Source: SIG575 sp045632485 (GTDB lineage Bacteria > Bacillota > Clostridia > Oscillospirales > Acutalibacteraceae). From it: a stretch of DNA of 64,000 nt. Positions 50,679 through 57,993 of this stretch are shown here, piece by piece; position 1 is the stretch's first letter, and each line of letters opens with the position of its first letter. A model generated the notes under the pieces. It did not search any database and was not told the origin of the DNA. It saw only the letters and a program-made list of their open reading frames with translations. Location of the stretch: positions 8,171-72,170 of the forward strand of contig JAZQWT010000155.1 of the NCBI GenBank assembly GCA_045632485.1, in the 5' to 3' direction. A program made the position numbers and the translations under genes.

Positions 50679-52103
50679 TTATTTGATTGTATATTGCTCT
50701 ATTGTTTTGATAAGGTTTCCTTCGCCCTGTTCTGCAAGTCTGATAAATTCCAATGTCCGTTCACTCCAACCTGCAATGATGTTTGTTTTTCTGCCGCAGA
50801 ACTGCTGTGTGCCATATCCCTGTAAATCAATAGCGTGTACCCAAATATCATTGCCGATTTCATTACGGTATTTGTCTGCCACACTCTGAACTGTATAACT
50901 TCTTCTGTTGCACTCATTATCAGAGAGTATAATGATTCTGTCTGCTTTGATTTTGTCTTTAATCATCTTGTCAAAAGGTGAAGCCATATCTGTACCGCCG
51001 TAACAACTGAAATTCAGGGCGGTTTCAAGTATTCCGCTTCTGTGAGATACTGCATATTTTTTTGCAATGCTATTGAAAACAAAGAAATGACTATCTTCAC
51101 AAATCTTATTTGCGATAAGTCCAAGCAGAGCGGCTATTTCATAACATCTTATTTCCGACTTTGCACTTATAGGGTCACTCATTGAACCTGACACATCAAC
51201 TGCAATAACGGTTGTACCGCTTAATTTAGGAATGTTTTCACAAGAAATTTCAACAGCATTTTCAAGAACATCAAATACACGACTACCGCCTATGTTTCTG
51301 AGTTCCTTGTATGCTGAGAGATAACGGAAAGGTAACTGTTTTGATTTCTTTACTCTTTCGGGGTTTTGGATAGTATCAAGTACCTTGTTTACATTTGAGG
51401 GGTTTGCAATGAGGATATTACGCAGATTTCTGAGAAGTGCCATATAACCAACTTTGCCGCTATCAATGAGTTTTTCCCAAGTTTCCTTGTTGTTGCCGTT
51501 AGCGGAAAGTTCAGTTTCCCAAGTGAGAGGTGTTTCGAGTTCATCTTCAAGTAACCTCTTCCACATATCGGACTGAGCCTTGTTTTTGGGTGTAGGTCTG
51601 CAAAGACACAGCAAATCACGCATTTTTACGGCATTTCCGTTGCCTTTGTACTTTGCAAGGGTATATTCGTCAAATCCCTGCATTGCATCAGAAATGCCCT
51701 TTTTTAATGAATTGGGAATAGGTTTGCCGAACAGGTTAAGATAACAAGCCATTATCTCGGTAACATCATCACCTCTGAGGGTGACGGCATTTACCGTTTT
51801 CCTTGTGTAAGGCTTGCCCCCTGCTTCGTGTGCTAAGTAGGCGGTGAGAATATGTGCCACAGAACGCATATTAAATTCACGCCTTGCAAACACCGCAAGT
51901 TTTGCAATAAATTCAGGGTCAGTTGCAATAACTCTTTTGATAGTTTCCTGCATATCCGCTGAATTGTCCCCGTAGAATTTCCTCTCATTAAAGAAAGAAC
52001 AAAGGACTTGCGTAATGAGTTTTTCCTTATCGCCCATTTTGTAGGCGATATGACCGCTTTTGTTTACTGTCTTGTTTGTGGCGGTCTGATTGAACTTTGC
52101 CAT
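50679..52103 (-). CDS. rsr: Ro60/Rsr orthologue (TROVE + VWA domains), 474 aa
   Basis: TROVE part (residues ~15-300): HIAYKMGDKEKLITQVLC, LAVFARREFNMRSVAHIL, NGNAVKMRDLLCLCRPTP, LPFRYLSAYKEL. VWA part: TVIAVDVSGSMSDP (MIDAS), SCYGGTDMASP, IIILSDNECN. Ro60 proteins are ring-shaped RNA-binding proteins partnered with Y RNAs. The RNA array lies just upstream. AGAAAAGGAG ribosome site. Confidence 0.93.
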   Translation of the reverse strand: MAKFNQTATNKTVNKSGHIAYKMGDKEKLITQVLCSFFNERKFYGDNSADMQETIKRVIATDPEFIAKLAVFARREFNMRSVAHILTAYLAHEAGGKPYTRKTVNAVTLRGDDVTEIMACYLNLFGKPIPNSLKKGISDAMQGFDEYTLAKYKGNGNAVKMRDLLCLCRPTPKNKAQSDMWKRLLEDELETPLTWETELSANGNNKETWEKLIDSGKVGYMALLRNLRNILIANPSNVNKVLDTIQNPERVKKSKQLPFRYLSAYKELRNIGGSRVFDVLENAVEISCENIPKLSGTTVIAVDVSGSMSDPISAKSEIRCYEIAALLGLIANKICEDSHFFVFNSIAKKYAVSHRSGILETALNFSCYGGTDMASPFDKMIKDKIKADRIIILSDNECNRRSYTVQSVADKYRNEIGNDIWVHAIDLQGYGTQQFCGRKTNIIAGWSERTLEFIRLAEQGEGNLIKTIEQYTIK

Positions 52104-52137
52104 TTTTTTGTTTTTCTCCTTTTCTGTAAAATAAAAT

Positions 52138-52237
52138 AAGCAAGCGTGATAAATTCATAATCGGTGTTGCGATTCAAGGGATTTGAGTTATGAAGTCAAA
52201 ATTTGAAGTAACCGACTATTGCAATACACGCTTGCTT
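52138..52237 (-). ncRNA. Y-RNA-like module 5 (YrlB-type, no tRNA domain)
   Basis: Perfect 11-bp outer helix AAGCAAGCGTG/CACGCTTGCTT (52237-52227, 52148-52138), 7-nt loop TATTGCA, 8-bp inner helix ATAGTCGG/CCGATTAT, TTACTTC, then a domain with small hairpins but no T- or D-arm, then 8-nt GAATTTAT loop. Directly before the rsr ribosome site. Confidence 0.75.
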
Positions 52238-52247
52238 TGGTATAAAA

Positions 52248-52367
52248 AGCGGATAAAAAACTATAACGGAAATGACTTTCCAATTGTCAACCACAAAACA
52301 AGCGTTTTGGGATAGGACTCGAACCTATATATCGTGTTACGATGTAACCGTTATATTCAATGCCGCT
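52248..52367 (-). ncRNA. Y-RNA-like module 4 with tRNA-like domain
   Basis: Outer AGCGG/CCGCT, loop CATTGAA, 8-bp inner helix TATAACGG/CCGTTATA, TTACATC. Inside: T-arm ATAGG-TTCGAGT-CCTAT, acceptor-like hairpin CCCAAAAC-GCTT-GTTTTG(T)GG closed by a tetraloop, D-arm TGAC-AATTGGAAA-GTCA. Permuted tRNA order, no free CCA, as in YrlA. Confidence 0.75.
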
Positions 52368-52378
52368 AATTATTGTAT

Positions 52379-52513
52379 AAAAAGCAGATGAAAACGAAAA
52401 AGGAAATTTTAAGGGTTTTACTATTAAACTATGTCGCAAAGGCAACAACGGGAGTTGCACCCGTATCACTCGCTTAGCAGGCGAAGTAACCATTTTCTAC
52501 AATACTGCTTTTT
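52379..52513 (-). ncRNA. Y-RNA-like module 3 with tRNA-like domain
   Basis: Outer AAAAAGCAG/CTGCTTTTT (9 bp), loop TATTGTA, inner GAAAATGG/CCTTTTTC (one U-U), TTACTTC. Inside: CTGCTAA loop in a GC-stem, T-arm ACGGG-TGCAACT-CCCGT, acceptor-like hairpin TGTTGC-loop-GCGACA, D-arm GTTT-AATAGTA-AAAC. Confidence 0.76.
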
Positions 52514-52523
52514 AACTTTTATG

Positions 52524-52645
52524 AAAAATCGGGTGAAATCTGAAACAGTCAAGACTCACAAGGAGTTTGTAGGAGTCGAACCCACTATTAAACATTCAAA
52601 TTGTTATTTTTACCGAAGTAACTGATTCATACAACGCCGATTTTT
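52524..52645 (-). ncRNA. Y-RNA-like module 2 with partial tRNA-like domain
   Basis: Outer AAAAATCGG/CCGATTTTT (9 bp), loop CGTTGTA, inner TGAATCAG/CTGTTTCA (one mismatch), TTACTTC. Inside: AACA-ATTTGAA-TGTT hairpin, T-arm GTGGG-TTCGACT-CCTAC and short acceptor-like hairpin AAACTC-CTTGT-GAGTCTT; no D-arm is visible. Confidence 0.7.
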
Positions 52646-52654
52646 GCCAAATGC

Positions 52655-52796
52655 AAACGGATAAAAACCATAACAGTATCTTTTGTTCGTTGCTCTACCA
52701 ATTGGGCTACCTCACCATATTGGCGGTGAGGGACAGGACTTGAACCTGCAACACGCGGATTTTCAGTCGAAGTATCTGTTATGTGCAATGCCGTTT
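52655..52796 (-). ncRNA. Y-RNA-like module 1 / candidate permuted tRNA-Phe
   Basis: Outer AAACGG/CCGTTT, loop CATTGCA, inner CATAACAG/CTGTTATG (8 bp), ATACTTC. Inside, 3' half first (52768-52721): loop CTGAAAA (anticodon GAA), T-arm GCAGG-TTCAAGT-CCTGT, CCTCACC-G-CCA; ATAT linker; then 5' half (52716-52688): GGTGAGG, TA, D-arm, GCAACG. Joining the halves gives a 77-nt tRNA-like molecule with minor irregularities (C12-A23, one extra C before the acceptor). Confidence 0.72.
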
Positions 52797-52814
52797 ATGT
52801 GCTGTTTTCAAGCA

Positions 52815-52849
52815 CATCTTTATTATAGTGATTTTGCAAGCGATTACAA
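52815..52849 (-). promoter_or_regulatory. Promoter of the Y-RNA array
   Basis: Minus strand TTGTAA (52849-52844), 16-nt spacer, TATAAT (52827-52822). The transcript would begin near 52815 with a TGTGCTTGAAAACAGCACA hairpin and run through all five modules into rsr. Confidence 0.7.
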
Positions 52850-52898
52850 TTCGCAAAATAACCAAAGTTGAGTTTAGGCTTTTGTGCATTTTTATGTA

Positions 52899-53351
52899 TT
52901 ATTCTATTGTGAATGTAACGCTAACTGTTTTCAATGGTTCGGTAAATTCAAAACCGCACTTATAACCTATATTTACTATTCCCCATTCTATTTCTTCTTG
53001 TTCACACAATCCACGATAGAAAACACGCCCTATCTTGTTATCCTTATTGGTATAAACATCATATGTTTTATGCGTCATTTCAGGATATATGTACGGCAAA
53101 AGTGGCAATGAACAATATATCAAATCAAAATCATTCACATTTATCCATATTTCATTGTTTTGTACGATTATTATTCCATTACCAATTGCACCTCGTACAA
53201 TGCTTACTGCTTGGTTCGTAAGTGTTGCAATATTTGCTTCTGTGCATTGCATTGAATAGTTAAGAGGTTTACCTTGTTTATCGAATGGTTTTCCTGCAAT
53301 TATGCTTTCTGCCATTCTTTCTAATGTTTGTAAAATTTCATTCTCTTTCAC
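52899..53351 (-). CDS. Hypothetical protein, 150 aa
   Basis: Helical start (ILQTLERMAESIIAGKPF), then beta-rich middle (NEIWINVNDFDLIYCSLPLL) and C-terminal beta segment. Conserved position between rtcB and the RNA array; function unknown. May assist the RNA repair module. Confidence 0.6.
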   Translation of the reverse strand: MKENEILQTLERMAESIIAGKPFDKQGKPLNYSMQCTEANIATLTNQAVSIVRGAIGNGIIIVQNNEIWINVNDFDLIYCSLPLLPYIYPEMTHKTYDVYTNKDNKIGRVFYRGLCEQEEIEWGIVNIGYKCGFEFTEPLKTVSVTFTIE

Positions 53352-53385
53352 TTTTTTACACCACCTTTATTATGTGTGAAGATTG

Positions 53386-54576
53386 TTATTCCTTTGCTTT
53401 GAAATTATAGATAGGTTTGAGGATTGAAACAATATCAACTGTAGGTTTTATGAGTTCGGTGATTTCTTCAAGGGGTTTGTATGCTTGCGGTGCTTCATCG
53501 AGGGTTTCTTGACATATAGAGGTTGTATAAATTCCGTCCATTGTGTTTTGATATTCTGCCATAGATAATGTTTCTTTTGCTTTTGCTCGGCTCATTAATC
53601 TTCCTGCCCCGTGAGGTGCAGAACAGTTCCAATCTTCATTTCCCTTGCCGACACCTAAAATACAGCCGTCACGCATATTCATAGGGATTAAAAGCATCTT
53701 GCCCTTGTGTGCCGCTATTGCACCTTTACGCACCATATTATTATCATCAATATAGTTATGTATTGTTTCAAAACTATGTGAGGTTGAGTTTAATCCTATG
53801 TTTTCTAATATGAGTTTGCCGATGTAGTATCTGTTAGCAACCGCATATCTCTGACATATTTTCATATCGTGCAAATATCTTTCTCTGTATTCGCCCTCTA
53901 AATAACAAAGGTCTTTCTGAATACACAATATCTTCGGGGCAAAAGAACGATGTAATTCTTTTATAGCAGATTCAATTTCGCTTCTTCTTCCTGTTGCTTT
54001 GTATTCATCTATGATTTCTCGTTGTTTCTTATACAGTTCGTCTTTTCCCTGCATAAGTTCAACCGCCAAAGACTGATAGTATTCTGCTACCTGCTTTCCA
54101 AGATTTCTACTGCCACTATGAATTATAAGATATTTATTTCCGTCAGCGTCAACATCTACTTCAATAAAGTGATTACCGCCACCAAGAGTGCCTATGCTTC
54201 TTTCAAGTCTTTTGGTATCTCTCAACTCTCTGTAACAATATAACTCTTGCAATTCAGGGAATTTTGCTATCCTACCTGCGTGAACATTCATACCGTTAGG
54301 TACATATTTTTTTATTACATTATCAAGTTTCTCTAAATCAATATCTACTTTTCCCAATTCAATTGTAAGCATACCGCACCCAATATCAACGCCAACAATG
54401 TTAGGTATAACCTTATCGCCTAAATCAGCCGTAAAACCTATAACGCAACCTGCTCCTGCGTGAACATCAGGCATTATTCTGATTTTGCTGTCCTTAAATG
54501 CTTCCAATTCTGAGAACAGTTCAATTTGCTGTCTTGCTGTTTCTTCAATGGTTTTTGCAAATATTTTTATGTCACT
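53386..54576 (-). CDS. rtcB: RtcB RNA ligase, 396 aa
   Basis: RIMPDVHAGAGCVIGFTADL, NIVGVDIGCGML (metal/guanylylation site), GTLGGGNHFIEVDV, IHSGSRNLGKQV and GAIAAHKGKMLLIP are RtcB motifs; length matches short RtcB types. It joins 3'-phosphate or 2',3'-cyclic-phosphate ends to 5'-OH ends with GTP, e.g. to repair cut tRNAs. ATG 54576 has GAGGTGC upstream. Confidence 0.93.
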   Translation of the reverse strand, partial: SDIKIFAKTIEETARQQIELFSELEAFKDSKIRIMPDVHAGAGCVIGFTADLGDKVIPNIVGVDIGCGMLTIELGKVDIDLEKLDNVIKKYVPNGMNVHAGRIAKFPELQELYCYRELRDTKRLERSIGTLGGGNHFIEVDVDADGNKYLIIHSGSRNLGKQVAEYYQSLAVELMQGKDELYKKQREIIDEYKATGRRSEIESAIKELHRSFAPKILCIQKDLCYLEGEYRERYLHDMKICQRYAVANRYYIGKLILENIGLNSTSHSFETIHNYIDDNNMVRKGAIAAHKGKMLLIPMNMRDGCILGVGKGNEDWNCSAPHGAGRLMSRAKAKETLSMAEYQNTMDGIYTTSICQETLDEAPQAYKPLEEITELIKPTVDIVSILKPIYNFKAKE

Positions 54577-54764
54577 CATTCTTCTGCACCTCTTTCTTTT
54601 TGTGTGCGTGTGTTCCAAGCCTTTTTTATATCAAATTTTCGGCTATACCATTGTCTGCCAAAATTACAAGGACATTTTGTGCATTTTACGATATAAGACA
54701 GTTCTTTGTACTTTTCTATAACTGCCTCACTCCCACAAAACGGACAAGGTAACAATTCAGCCAT
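54576..54764 (-). CDS. Lar-like zinc-ribbon protein, 62 aa
   Basis: LLPCPFCGSEAVIEKY ... YIVKCTKCPCNF ... KKAWNTRTQKERG: clear Lar pattern. Its stop overlaps the rtcB start. Fourth member of this family here. Confidence 0.72.
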   Translation of the reverse strand: MAELLPCPFCGSEAVIEKYKELSYIVKCTKCPCNFGRQWYSRKFDIKKAWNTRTQKERGAEE

Positions 54765-55027
54765 TATTCTGCACCGCCTTTCTCTATTTGTTCATATATT
54801 TCGTAGCAATGGATAATATCGTGTTGTTTTTCGGCTTGTTTGAGATAAAGCAATTCGTTTTGTCTTTCAACGGCAAGAGCATCTATGAGTTCATTTTTCT
54901 TTTCTCTTGCCATTCTCAACCACGAACAATAGGTTTTATATTCTTGTTTTGCTTTTTCGTATTCTTCCAAAGTCGGCTTTTTCATTATCATTGTTTCATC
55001 ATTTTCAAAACTATTTGTGTTTTTCAT
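54764..55027 (-). CDS. Coiled-coil hypothetical protein, 87 aa
   Basis: LEEYEKAKQEYKTYCSWLRM, EKKNELIDALAVERQNELLY; helical. AAAGGCGGTGCTGAGGAATG start. Unknown function. Confidence 0.6.
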   Translation of the reverse strand: MKNTNSFENDETMIMKKPTLEEYEKAKQEYKTYCSWLRMAREKKNELIDALAVERQNELLYLKQAEKQHDIIHCYEIYEQIEKGGAE

Positions 55028-55470
55028 TCCTCAGCACCGCCTTTCAGCAATTCGGGGTTATCGTGGATATTGCCGATAACTTCAACATCTTTGTGATTTC
55101 GTGCCAAAAGATAATGACCGTAACTTGAAACAATCATATACCGACAATACTCGTCAAAAACAACAGTAAATATTATATCCTCAGTAAATATTTCTTCATT
55201 GCCTTTTACAATATCCCCCTCAAAAATCTTCTTGCCGTTCTTGTCGGTCAAGCCTGTGTACTGTCCTACTGTTTCGGGGATAACCCTACTAAAGGCAGGG
55301 GTCGCCACAAAAACATCGCTGTGCTCTTCCGATTCAAAAATTGCAGTCTGAGTGCCCGTTTGTGCAATATACGCTCGCTTACCGTTTTCAGTTTTTACTA
55401 TGAGGATATTTTCACCTTCAACCCACTCACCGTTATCTTTTCGCTTGCCTCTGTGCAACCTTTCTGTCAC
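55024..55470 (-). CDS. YopX-family protein, 148 aa
   Basis: LHRGKRKDNGEWVEG at the start and ETVGQYTGLTDKNGKKIFEGD followed by IVKGNEEIF are YopX hallmarks; C-terminal EVIGNIHDNPELL. GTG 55470 preceded by AGGAGGAATAAGA. Widely spread in Gram-positive phages, function unknown. Confidence 0.85.
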   Translation of the reverse strand: MTERLHRGKRKDNGEWVEGENILIVKTENGKRAYIAQTGTQTAIFESEEHSDVFVATPAFSRVIPETVGQYTGLTDKNGKKIFEGDIVKGNEEIFTEDIIFTVVFDEYCRYMIVSSYGHYLLARNHKDVEVIGNIHDNPELLKGGAEE

Positions 55471-55474
55471 TCTC

Positions 55475-55684
55475 TTATTCCTCCTGTGCTTTAAGTGCCT
55501 GTTCCGCTTTCTCATAATTAGAACAGTAAAACATTCTCTCAAACCTGTTTATATCGTCCATTTCTTGCTTAAACCGTGCATCTTCAACCGCTTCATTCTG
55601 TATGTGTTTTTTTATTGCCCTATCACGCATATTATTTAATTCTTCAAGCATTTTATCTGTATCAACATTTTTTGCCTTATAACT
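55475..55684 (-). CDS. Small helical protein, 69 aa
   Basis: YKAKNVDTDKMLEELNNMRDRA and FKQEMDDINRFERMFYCSNY; highly charged. ATG 55684 has AGGGAGAGT. Stop just before YopX start. Confidence 0.58.
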   Translation of the reverse strand, partial: SYKAKNVDTDKMLEELNNMRDRAIKKHIQNEAVEDARFKQEMDDINRFERMFYCSNYEKAEQALKAQEE

Positions 55685-55916
55685 CATTACTCTCCCTGCC
55701 TTTCTCGGTTGGGTAGTCATATCGTTCGTGCCATTCAAAGAATTTACATCTATTCCAATACATTCTGCACCCCCCGTACCATTTACTATCTCGGTTATCA
55801 CAAGCCATAATCGGCAAATTTGTGTATGGTGTCCTTTGATTTGTTTCTACAAAATATTTGCAATGCTCACACTTGATATTTGTTTTCTTTGTCTTGTCAA
55901 GCGGTCTGTTATTCAT
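55677..55916 (-). CDS. Small Cys-rich protein, 79 aa
   Basis: IKCEHCKYFVETNQRTP ... KWYGGCRMYWNRCKFFEWHER. Typical Clostridia phage small protein with four Cys. ATG overlaps the previous (readthrough) stop. Confidence 0.6.
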   Translation of the reverse strand: MNNRPLDKTKKTNIKCEHCKYFVETNQRTPYTNLPIMACDNRDSKWYGGCRMYWNRCKFFEWHERYDYPTEKGRESNEL

Positions 55917-56245
55917 TTCCCTTCATCTTCCTTTCTCAAAGCCTGTTCTGCTTCTTCACGGGTGAAAAATACTGTTATTCCTATATGTTCTTTATAAAAA
56001 GAACCGTCTTTATAGTGATACTAAATTGCATCACTTTTATAATATTGCACCGATAATACAGTTCTGCTTTCAATTATGGGCTTAGTAAATGTACGGAAAT
56101 TATCTATTACCCACACTGTATTCCCTGCCTGTAATTGGGGCACAATTACACCGTTTTTAAGAAGATAATCAGCGATAACTTCAGCCCAATGCCTTGCACA
56201 GCCGTTGACCGATTTTTGTATTAAGTCTATCAGTCTGTCTTTCAT
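55913..56245 (-). pseudogene. Hypothetical gene interrupted by in-frame TAG
   Basis: First part from ATG 56245 (LIDLIQKSVNGCARHWAEVI, GVIVPQLQAGNTVWVID) ends at TAG (56023-56021), but the frame continues for 35 codons with KDGSFYKEHIGITVFFTREE and EQALRKEDEGK to a TGA that overlaps the next ATG. The ATGA overlap and the TREEAE-type ending show the full frame was once one gene. No CUA suppressor tRNA is visible. Confidence 0.68.
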
Positions 56246-56246
56246 A

Positions 56247-56519
56247 TCATTCTCCCTCTATCATTACACCTTTATCGGTGAATAATAATCCGTAATTATC
56301 AAATAAAGCCTGCTTTGCTTCATTGAATTTTGTGTAATTCTCTGAAATCATTAATGTGTGTTTTTCAATCCATTTCAGTGCTTCCCATATTCTTTTAGGT
56401 TTCCAACCTCTCTTATCTCCTAAGTATGTTGCAAAGGAAATAAGCACAAAATTAAGTGTCTGATTTATGCTTTCTTCTTTTATTCGCTTTTTCTCGTTTA
56501 ATTTAAGTGCACAGTTCAT
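56247..56519 (-). CDS. Hypothetical protein, 90 aa
   Basis: QTLNFVLISFATYLGDKRGW and KRIWEALKWIEKHTLMISEN look like small phage proteins of unknown role. AAAGGAGCAACAATG start. Confidence 0.6.
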   Translation of the reverse strand: MNCALKLNEKKRIKEESINQTLNFVLISFATYLGDKRGWKPKRIWEALKWIEKHTLMISENYTKFNEAKQALFDNYGLLFTDKGVMIEGE

Positions 56520-56594
56520 TGTTGCTCCTTTCTTTTATGAAAACGCTTACATTTCAGTTCACCAAAAAGCCCACAATCAAGTGGACTCATTTTT

Positions 56595-56885
56595 CTATTT
56601 CGTCATTCTGAACTTTTCAATTAAATCTTTGTTTTCAAGAATATCCTCTATCTTACAGTCAAGAGCAAGACAGAGGGAACAAAGAATATCAAGTCTTGCT
56701 CCGTCAATTTGTCTTGTACGCTGTTCGTAACTTTGGATTCCCCTCAAAGCAACACCCGAAGCAACCGCTAACTGATTTTGCGATAATCCCTTATCGGTTC
56801 TTATCTTCTGTAATTTTGTGTCCTCAATGCCCTTTGCAGCACGAAGTTTCTGTGCCTGCTTTGGTGACATTCCGAATTTCGCCAT
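56595..56885 (-). CDS. XRE-family transcriptional regulator, 96 aa
   Basis: LQKIRTDKGLSQNQLAVASG, VALRGIQSYEQRTRQIDGA is a full XRE helix-turn-helix; C-terminal acidic helix. Early regulator. Confidence 0.8.
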   Translation of the reverse strand: MAKFGMSPKQAQKLRAAKGIEDTKLQKIRTDKGLSQNQLAVASGVALRGIQSYEQRTRQIDGARLDILCSLCLALDCKIEDILENKDLIEKFRMTK

Positions 56886-56906
56886 TCTTTCACCTGCTTT
56901 CTTTTG

Positions 56907-57167
56907 TTAATTAGCCGCTTTTTCCTCGTTTTCGGCTTTCTTCAATTTATAGGAATAATAATAACTGAACGCACCCTTATTCTTTACGCTTGTTAAATTG
57001 TCGCCGTATTTTTCAGTAAGTGCTTCTTTATATTCCTCTTGTACCGTGTTATTTCGGGTATGACCGATACAGTCAACATACAAATCTATTGTTTCGCCCT
57101 TTTCTAACGCTGCACAAGCATTTTTTAATGACATATCATTGAAATAGTTTTCGCCGTTTATAAGCAT
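56907..57167 (-). CDS. Small protein with C-I-GHTRNN motif (paralogue), 86 aa
   Basis: ACAALEKGETIDLYVDCIGH, TRNNTVQEEYKEAL and KYGDNLTSVKNKGAFSYYYS match the 42.1-kb gene block by block. ATG 57167 follows GGGGGCAAAAACA. Confidence 0.62.
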   Translation of the reverse strand: MLINGENYFNDMSLKNACAALEKGETIDLYVDCIGHTRNNTVQEEYKEALTEKYGDNLTSVKNKGAFSYYYSYKLKKAENEEKAAN

Positions 57168-57260
57168 TGTTTTTGCCCCCTTATCTATATAAATATATTT
57201 CTTTTGTGTCATAAAAGCAAACACAAGGGGCATAGGCGGCATTATACCGCCGCCCTTTGC

Positions 57261-57695
57261 TTATTCTCTGCCCCTGTATAAAAGCGGCTCGATAAACTCT
57301 TTGTAAAGTTTTTCTGCTTCTTCTTCGCTTATACTGCCATCTTCAGGGTCAAGTATCTCAATTAAATTATCATCAACTTCAAAGAAGTTTAACTTGCCTT
57401 TGACGGGGAACGGCTTTACAACTCTGCCCTCTGTCAACTGCCAAGCGTACATTTTGCCCTCGGGCTTTTCGTCAAAATCAAACTCTTTATAATTCTTTTT
57501 TGTGATTTCGATAATGTCATTGAGTCGCACAATAACAAGAGCGTGACCGCTTATCGTGTCTTTGATTTTAGGGTTTGCACTGCTGCAAATCAGCAAATCG
57601 CCCCTATAATCTGTTCGCCAAGTTCTGAACTCAAATTCTTTTTCGCCGCACATAATTAAATGTGCAAATGGATTTCTTACTGATAATGCTTTCAT
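57261..57695 (-). CDS. ASCH-domain protein, 144 aa
   Basis: ALSVRNPFAHLIMCGEKEFEFR, TDYRGDLLICSSANPKI and MYAWQLTEGRVVKPFPVKG follow the ASCH/PUA-like pattern, an RNA- or nucleotide-binding fold; some members act on modified nucleosides. Specific role unknown. Confidence 0.85.
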   Translation of the reverse strand: MKALSVRNPFAHLIMCGEKEFEFRTWRTDYRGDLLICSSANPKIKDTISGHALVIVRLNDIIEITKKNYKEFDFDEKPEGKMYAWQLTEGRVVKPFPVKGKLNFFEVDDNLIEILDPEDGSISEEEAEKLYKEFIEPLLYRGRE

Positions 57696-57762
57696 CAATT
57701 CACTTGCCTTTCATTGTTGTATATTTGCAGGGTTACGACTGCCTAAAGGCTTTGCCTTTGCC

Positions 57763-57802
57763 CGCATTAACGGGGCAATAATGCCCCGCCGTTCTGCGTT
57801 TA
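57763..57802 (-). ncRNA. Intergenic hairpin element E3
   Basis: CGCA (57798-57795) pairs with TGCG (57766-57763) around CGGGGCA-TTAT-TGCCCCG, a different but still perfect hairpin from E1/E2, with GTTAA conserved. Starts at the upstream stop codon TAA. Confidence 0.58.
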
Positions 57803-57958
57803 TCTGCCTTTGCATCTTGCCTTAATTTTCGCCTTAATTATTGCCTTAATCTTATCTTCAAAAGCAACAAATTTTTCTTCGTGCATAATGCCCCAAGCAA
57901 TAAAAAGTGTGAATAATACCTCAAGAAGTATTATAAATGCAAGTGTTGAATCAATCAT
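57800..57958 (-). CDS. Small single-TM basic protein, 52 aa
   Basis: LAFIILLEVLFTLFIAWGIM membrane segment, then charged tail with IKAIIKAKIKARCKGR repeats. Stop lies in element E3; start follows AAAGGCAGTACAAATATG. Unknown function. Confidence 0.58.
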   Translation of the reverse strand: MIDSTLAFIILLEVLFTLFIAWGIMHEEKFVAFEDKIKAIIKAKIKARCKGR

Positions 57959-57993
57959 ATTTGTACTGCCTTTCTTTCTTCTTTTGCGGCTGT

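Noticed and set aside
52379..52513. Module 3 as a real tRNA-Ser (GCU)
   Set aside because: It has no long variable arm, acceptor loop is closed, T-loop is TGCAACT and no CCA is encoded; it fits a tRNA mimic.
52130..52850. Group I intron-containing or ordinary tRNA genes
   Set aside because: The halves are in permuted order, flanking sequence forms a repeated helix-loop-helix module, and no group I core elements or 5'-to-3' exon order are present.
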